From positions 2,604,001 to 2,668,000 of the forward strand of contig NC_091880.1 in assembly GCF_019399895.1 (NCBI RefSeq): a stretch of DNA of 64,000 nt. Reading direction: 5' to 3'. The notes beneath the pieces are model-generated. The model did no database searches. It was not told the DNA's origin and worked only from the letters and a program-made list of their open reading frames with translations. The position numbers and the translations under genes were made by a program. Origin of the DNA: Cardiocondyla obscurior (taxonomy: Eukaryota; Arthropoda; Insecta; Hymenoptera; Formicidae). Numbering within the stretch: position 1 is the stretch's first letter; every line of letters starts with the position of its first letter. This document shows, one piece after another, positions 56,701-64,000 of this stretch.

Positions 56701-59700
56701 AAGGGGTGGTGATTCACGCGCGTGGGTATCCCGCGAGGGAGGCACCCAGCTCCGAAACGAAGCGCGATCTAATCGCTTCTATTCAGGTCACCCGCTATAG
56801 CGGTCGACTCGGATACCGACCTGGGTTGCTGAACTCCATGACCTATATATCGGCAAATAGGTCAGAGAATAAACGACGAAGACGTTTACGGGACTCATCC
56901 CCTGGCGGACCGAAGCTGCCTTTGTGGCTTTCGGTTTTATGGACAGCGTTACGTTTCCGTTCGATCATAAATAACCGAGCGTACCTACATATAGGTCCTC
57001 GCGTTTTTGTCAATTCTAAGCTCGGGCGAGTTTCATCGGGGAATTAAACCGGGAACCGAATAAAATATAAACGAAAGCCCGGCGAAGACGAGATGCCGGG
57101 GGTGAGAAAAGCTATTAACAAATATGTTCCGTCGAAATTTCATGGAAAGAGAGAGCTGTTACGATAGAATCCTCTTAGTTTCCGACGCGGCCAGCGAATA
57201 ACGGCGGTACTTCCCGCTGCAAAAAGATTAAAACGAGACCCGCTTGCCCACGTCGTTCCGATAACAAATGTGAGACGAGATTGTGAACAAGATGTAGAGC
57301 GCGAATGTGTTGATGTCGCCTCTCGCCCGACAATTTTCCGCGACAAACAGGAAAGAAATAAGAGTCCCTGAAACGTCACGCGAGCGCAGCGGCGGTTCCA
57401 TTAGAATTCCACCGAATGCTGCGGTTCTTTCGAAAAAGAACAGCTTGGCGATAAAATAAAATAGCATGTTAACAAGATCTGTGCGTTCCTAGTCATGTGA
57501 GATGCAGCGAATAAATGCAGCAGCGAGCGGTAAATAAATTCTATCTGATCGAGACGCTGGTTGGAATTAGTTTAAATTCACCTTGAAATCTATTTTCGGA
57601 ATTTAGATCAGCGTAACGAAAATTTTTAATCGAGTATTTCCACGACGATCGCCGAGAAAGATCATTTATTTTCCCACGGCGAGGAATTCCTGGAGCGGCA
57701 AGGGGCAGCGAGGGAAAAAAAAAAAAAGACTGCGGTTTCCGCCTGCTTTGACGCGTTCGGGAAACCCGGCATAGACGGTAAGCCTAACTTCCCCTCCGGG
57801 TTCTAGCGTTCTCTGACATATTCAAGCCCGTAAGATCAGCGAGCGGAAGACTTGCTTCGCGCCTTCCGCGCCGACCCGACCGCCGTGGTCGGCCGGCCGC
57901 TATTTATAATGAAAATATTTTCGCAACCACCGCCCTGCCGCGCGCCGCCGACCCGACACCGACCGGGACTGCCCACATATCCATCGACGGATACACGTCT
58001 CGACGCGCTTTTAGCGCGCTTACGAGCGTCGATCTCTCGTAACGTGACGTCTTTTTCTCTCCCCATCGCACGTCCTCCCGGCGCAGGCACAACCCTTTCC
58101 CGCGTTGCAGCGGCGCATCGCGCGTCAAGCAATATTGAAATAAAATTAAACCGAGTATCCCGAGAGATGGAAAAATCTGCACGGGCCAAATCCTATTAAC
58201 AACTTCCGCGAATCTTCGTGGCCTTTAACGCTTCTCTCGATTAAGTTCCTCGGGCTGCCGTGAACGCGCCGGCAGCAACAGCGGTCTCGCGAAAATTATC
58301 GGTTTATCGTAAAAATAATCGAGGAGATAAAGGATACGCGAATGCACCTTTTATCGATAAGCACACAACCGTCTCTGACGTCTTTGCTGACCCTCTGCCC
58401 TCCCGCCGTTTCTCCCCGGGCATTCGCGGGGTGATTATTAATCGGCCGGCGGCGTTATTAACGCGATCCCCCTTTTTTTTTCCCTCCCCCTCCCGTCACG
58501 CCTTGCGGCGCTGTTTCACGGGCTTCCCCGGGTACGAGATTTTTTTTTTTTTTCCCCGGTTGGCTCTCGATCGTCGGATCGTGTGTTTTTACAGTCGGCC
58601 GTAAAAATAAATGCCGCGATCGTTGTATTTTTATCGTCCGGGCAGAAGTTCGGGTTCACTCCCGCGAGACGACGGGATTCGGTTTCGATCTTGCTGAATC
58701 TCGTTCGCGGTCGCTGAGGGGAAAAAAAAAAAATTGACAAGCGAGGGAAGCGGACGATGAAACGTCACTTCGCGGACGAGCGCACGGAAAGAATGCGCCG
58801 AAATTGGAAGCGGGCGCGCGAAAAGATGTGCGGTTTCCGCCACGCGTGGACCGCAGTGAGCGCGGATCAATACTGGCCGCGTGCCGTTTCTCTCTTTCTC
58901 TTCCTCCGGCTGACAAGTTGCATTTACTGTCATCCTGATGATTCAACGTTGACAGCCCCGCGTTCAGACTCCATTAAGCTCCGAAACCGCGCGCGATCCC
59001 GCGTGAATTTTCCACCTGCGGTCGAATATCCCTCCGAACTTTAACAATTATCGCGAAGTCGAACGGTTTCAATTGTGCATAAAGTAACGCTGGGGATTAT
59101 ACTTGGATATTAATCTCGTGAAATTTGAAATTGAGTGAACAATGAAATCCGCGACTAAATGAGTAGCGAAACCACGCGGGCGATCAACCGTTCCGCGAAA
59201 GTTTCTCGCAAATTGTGATATACTCGAGCCGATCCTTTTCTTCGCTCTCGTAGGTTCTCGTGTCACTCGATAATTTATCGGTGAAAATTAAACGGCGCAC
59301 GGAGAGAGGCGGGGTGAATTAAAACTGACGTCTGACACGCGAGATGTATCTACGCGATTTTCCGCGGAGCACTCGATTAATTGGACGCCTTGGAGAGAAA
59401 TTTAAAGGAAAATTTTTCACAAATAAAATTTAAATCGCAAAAGCGTCACAAGAGTAATTACGTATTAACGCCACAGGACATTTGTTAATAACATTTCCTC
59501 TCCTTTTCCATTTCGTCTTGTATAAAATAGAATTATTACGTTTCCTCGCAATTAGATTATCACCAAGCTGCCACCCAAAGAAAAAAAGAAAAAAGAAAAA
59601 AAAAATAATCGACTGTCTACCTTTTTACCGTCGCGAACCGCTCGAGGGAGATTGAATAACGTTGGCTTATACCCCGGGAAGAATGATCGCTCTTGGCTCG

Positions 59701-62700
59701 CGTTCAGAACTACGTCAAGATGATCTCTGACGCCAGCATCAATGAAAGAACGTGAAGATCTCCAACGACCGAGAAGTTTATATCTCTCTGTAGGCCTGAC
59801 CAAAAATACCGGACGTGAATTAACGTCAACACGATTTTCGCAACTATTTGGCAGCGGAAGCTTCGACAGTTCTCGCCATAATCGGCATAAATATGATTTA
59901 AAGGTCGGTTGTACGATCGACGACACTTTTAATATTAAAAAAACACTTTTGCTAGTTACACAAAAAATATTACTTCGCGAATTATATATTACTTTGCGTT
60001 ATAAATGGCAAAATTTTAAAACACTACCCCTTCGGGAAACATTTATTGTTCAATAATGACGTATTTCATATTTCGTAATTTGAAAGGTGGAAAATTATTC
60101 GCTCGTGAATTTGTCCGAGAAATAAACGTCTTTATGCTTGTTGTGCGCACTTTGATGTATCTAGCTACTTGTTTTCGCCAACAATCGTCGTAATTTTTAA
60201 TAAGAGAACCTGTCAGTATTCACGGAAGTGAATCCAACCATTAACCGCACTTACAAGTGGCATGCAAGTACGGCTTTCTCTCTGTCTTTACATTACTGTA
60301 ATATTAAAATGTTTTACTGCCTCTTCTATTGACTCGAATCGAACGCACGTGACGCGAGGAACAGACACGTGCACGACAAAGATAAAATATTTATTTCGTA
60401 AAAGTCTGAAGATTGTAAAATCTTCAAAAGAAAAAGCGAGATTCGCATAAAGTATCTGAACTCGCAAAATTCCGAGTTACAAAATCGCGATAAAAGCGTA
60501 AATATCTTTTTAACGCACCAATTAAAAAAAAAAAAAATATTTAATAACTAACATAATAAATGTGATCGAGTTAACGATATTCATCAGTGAAATAGCTAAC
60601 AAATTACGCTTGGATCCATAGATAACCATATTTTTTTTTCTCTGAGTATGCGAACTCCCGGGAACAAAGAATAATAAATCAATGTCATTGTAAGAAATTC
60701 TTTGATTATACGATACGTAGATACCCGCGAGGGACAATGCAACGCGAGAGAACTTCCACGGTAGTTCCATATATCATTTTCCCGAATAATTATCTCGAAG
60801 ATATGCCGATTGCCTCATAAAATATTCACACGATAAACGCGCGTGAACCGCGGTCGTTGCATCGCAAGAGCAAAGACACCGAGGAGGTCGGGACTAAGAC
60901 CATCATTTTATGGAATGCGGAAAAGTTCCGTAAGTTCTGTGGGTAAACGACCAGATGTGCCTTAGAACTTTATAAGAAATCCGACCCGAGAAAACGCGCG
61001 TGATAGGTAAACAGGGTGCGCTTAAGAAATAAACAGGTTGTCGAGGCCCAACAAATTATTAATTATTTAAAATGTTAATTAATTGTATCGTTACGTTAAT
61101 TGAATTCACGGTCGGGTCGTTCTGACGTTCGCGAAAAATTTCCACGTGCGTCACACGTCGGAGCGTTAAATTTGCCAAGGGTCTATTGGCGCAATCACGT
61201 GTTTCCCGCAGTTCTTGATACCTGATCGAAAGCTCGCCCTTCGTAAACATGCACGCGATAATAAATGCAAATGCGGATCCACGTGCACGCGATAGAGTTA
61301 ACGCAAATTCGCGAATCGATCTCCGCAATATTTTCCCGATATCTGCCGATAGCCACGTGGGAGTGAAAATATTTCAGCGAAAGGGAAAAGAAAGAAAACG
61401 TTGAGGTCAAAAAATTTTCCGGAAAAAGAAAAAAAAAAGAAAAAAAAAACGAGAGTCACAATGGACCGATTCCGAGACACACGGTAAGTAAAATATCGCG
61501 TCGTTGCTCTTTTCTCTCTCAATTCCCCAGGCTAGTGGCATTTCACGGCTGAAATCCGATGAACTATCGGCCTGGTTTTTCTATCCGCGGCACACCGGTC
61601 GCCGGTATAATGAAGGAACAATGTGATTTATCCAGCTTGTCGGATGACTCAGAAGCCAGCCTGACGAACGGAGTTTCTTATGCGCCGTTTTATATCGTCG
61701 CAGGGGTTTAATTGCACGACGACTAATAATATATCTGTCAATTAATTAAACGACAACTCCGGCCTGACAATCCGGTAAGCAGCCCGAGAATAGACAATGA
61801 TCCGATGACGAAAAGCGGATGGGAAAACACCAAAATGCGCTAATTATAAAATGCTAAATAATTCAATCAGCTTGATCGAGAGATATAACCCGGTGATGCA
61901 TCTGTCAATGACGTGCCGGAGGTAATAGACCATAGGTCAAGCCGCGTCGAAATGCCTGGCGCGTTACTTTTGTCACCGTTGCGGTCACCTAATGGCTGTA
62001 ATTTCGATCCCGCGGCGAGTGAGTCAGAGAGTACCTAGGAAACACCTATGCGCGTACATCGGCAGGCTTAAATAATAGCCAAGTCATATTAGCGACAAAG
62101 TTGCAGGTCGATTTTATCGTAGGCTATACATCGGTTAATGTATCGCGGGACTCGACCGTCATTAAAAGACAGTCAATTTGCGAGATCAACGAACGTAACA
62201 CGTACACGAGGCTGTTCGAAGTATTTTACGGCCGTTGTATGTGCCATTCAGTTGAATAAAAAAAAAAAAAAAAAAGTCTTGGTAAATCGCGCGCGATAAA
62301 AAGAATAAAATCTGACCTCGAAGAGCAAGAAAACTCCACGCCAGCCTTAAAAGTCTCTCATCTGAATAAATCGATAAATTAATTTTGCAGGAGACAGTGG
62401 AGACATTCGGTTTCGGTAAAATAAGATCGTGTATTTGCGAGTCTATCGTATGTCTCTCTTTCGTACAAATCGATTTCGTCTCGTTATTCTTGAGGTATAA
62501 AAATATCGCGATGGGAGCATCATAGAGCGCGGAGCTTTCAAATATCTTGTGCCTTTGAGATATCTCAGTTGTATAAAAGATAATAATCATTTGGACGTAC
62601 GCGCGGCTTTATAACGGCAGAATCATGTAAAAGAACATTATCACTTTTCTCTCCCCCGGCAAATCGTAGACCCACGTGCCTATCCGCGGCAGTCGCTGAT

Positions 62701-64000
62701 AAATTGCGCACGCCACGCGACGGCATTCCCCGTGAAAGGGTAAGGGGGGAGAACCGGGACGTGCAGTGATCTAAATTACCCCCCTCAGCCCTTCGAGGCG
62801 AGATATCCCGTGAGATATCGTAATGGCGGGTAAATCATCAGATATCGTCGACTGACGAACTTGACCTTCACCTCCGGCCGAGTACCTTCGATCGAGACCG
62901 CAGGGCGGGAATTCCCTCGAAGGACGGCGACGCCGAGGTACCTCACCCCGTTCACGGGACACGCGTGACGCGTCCCTACCCTCCACGTGCTCCGCGTTTT
63001 ACTCGCGATAATCGAAGAGGCGACGCGGAGCGAGGCGTTTCGTCGGCGGTAGTCGCGCGCGCCCGAAAAATTGGCACCCACCCCTACCGAAATCCCGTAA
63101 TTTGCCCCTAACGTAACCACGCTCGTGCTCCCGCGGATCGATCCGACCGCGATTCAGCGAATCCCCGCGTGTGAGTCATCTTGCTGCCTCGCCGCCACCT
63201 TCGTTCACAACGACCTTGGAAAAATAAAGACATTGGCCACACGCGCGCGCGGATTATCGATATAATTTATACGAGCGATAAGCGGCCCCGGGTTTCGCCG
63301 AAATTCTTCCGGCCGCTCGATCGGAAGCCACGCGATCCGGAAATAAAGGGGCACCCTGCCGCGAAACCGGTAGAGCTCTGCGCCGCAAGTGACTCGAGTA
63401 ACTCGAGGTATCGGTGAGATAGAAATCGTGACGATGTACCCAAAAAAAATTGTTCCTTTTAAACGGAATTTTTTTTTTCTTTTACGAGACACATCTTATT
63501 TTGAGGTCTGTAAAACAGCAAAGTTCGTGTAATCGCGACTTGATTTCTTTTTTATCTGTTTTATTACTACCTTGCACGGGAATCGTGTTATTGGATTCTC
63601 TTTGTTGCACGAAATGTACCTTTGTCACCTATAAAAGCTCGCGGGTCCGAAATAGAAGATAAATTACGCTCGCTGACATAAACGAAGTTGTTTCGACCGC
63701 AAACCGTGGATATTCTACAAATAGTAATGTAAGTGAGACTTGTATAAGAGTTAGATATATATCGTTAAATACCGAACAGAAATAGCGTCCGCATATAACG
63801 ACGTTTCCCGAAATATGTCACTCTATAGAATTCTGACGAGTAAACGTCCTACAAATAATGACGGTTACGTAGTAGTTAAAATACGTCACGGGAAGCTCAA
63901 GAACAATTTTTAATTTAATTTCTCAAATCCATTTTGCGGGAACAACATCTTGTAATTTATCGGCATCGTTTTCTCAATTAAGAAAAGATATATAAACTTC
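53701..64000. other. Noncoding DNA, nothing supportable
   Basis: Mixed CpG-rich and AT-rich sequence with A/T runs (54657-54672, 58541-58553, 62258-62274) and one TACAGGGTGTCCCGC motif at 54640 resembling a transposon end. Open frames up to 150 codons (for example 56595-57047 plus) show no family resemblance. An AT-rich 134-codon frame at 62186-62590 on the minus strand is noted in the findings. Confidence 0.5.

Overview
The window looks like nuclear DNA of an insect, most likely a hymenopteran and possibly an ant. The grounds are two split genes whose proteins belong to arthropod families, GT-AG introns from about 70 bp to more than 23 kb, abundant CpG, many A/T homopolymer tracts and GA/CT and TA simple repeats, and no bacterial-style gene packing. 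The species cannot be named from the sequence alone.

Only two protein-coding genes can be supported. (1) On the plus strand, six exons from 9089 to 34539 encode 377 residues of a zona pellucida (ZP) domain protein: ZP-N, ZP-C, a four-arginine furin-type site, one membrane helix and a 28-residue cytoplasmic tail. The first exon with the signal peptide was not found and probably lies upstream of the window. One intron of 23,263 bp (9304-32566) interrupts ZP-N. (2) On the minus strand, 43645-49683 (or 42517-49683 with an alternative last exon) encodes an encore/R3HDM-type R3H-SUZ RNA-binding protein of about 1300 residues. All splice phases agree. A tiny first coding exon (49668-49683) and an alternative terminal exon (42517-42563) are proposed here.

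Layout: 1-9088 is noncoding DNA upstream of the first visible ZP exon, CpG-rich, with no supportable gene. 9089-34539 is the ZP gene, mostly its giant intron, which contains a small terminal-inverted-repeat element (10996-11380), triplet repeats and long but unconvincing open frames. 34540-42516 lies between the two convergent stop codons; it is AT-rich and carries candidate 3' UTRs, poly(A) signals and TA/GA microsatellites. 42517-49683 is the R3H gene. 49684-64000 is upstream of it: an AT-rich part with an 82-bp-period duplication, then a CpG- and GAGA-rich block near 52.8-53.7 kb that could hold a promoter, then noncoding DNA.

The two genes converge, and nothing suggests a shared pathway: one encodes an apical extracellular matrix/cuticle-type membrane protein, the other a cytoplasmic RNA-binding regulator. 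I saw no tRNA, rRNA, recognised microRNA, CRISPR array or intact transposon. No clear undescribed system was found; the most useful new items are the proposed first and last exons of the R3H gene and the small inverted-repeat element.
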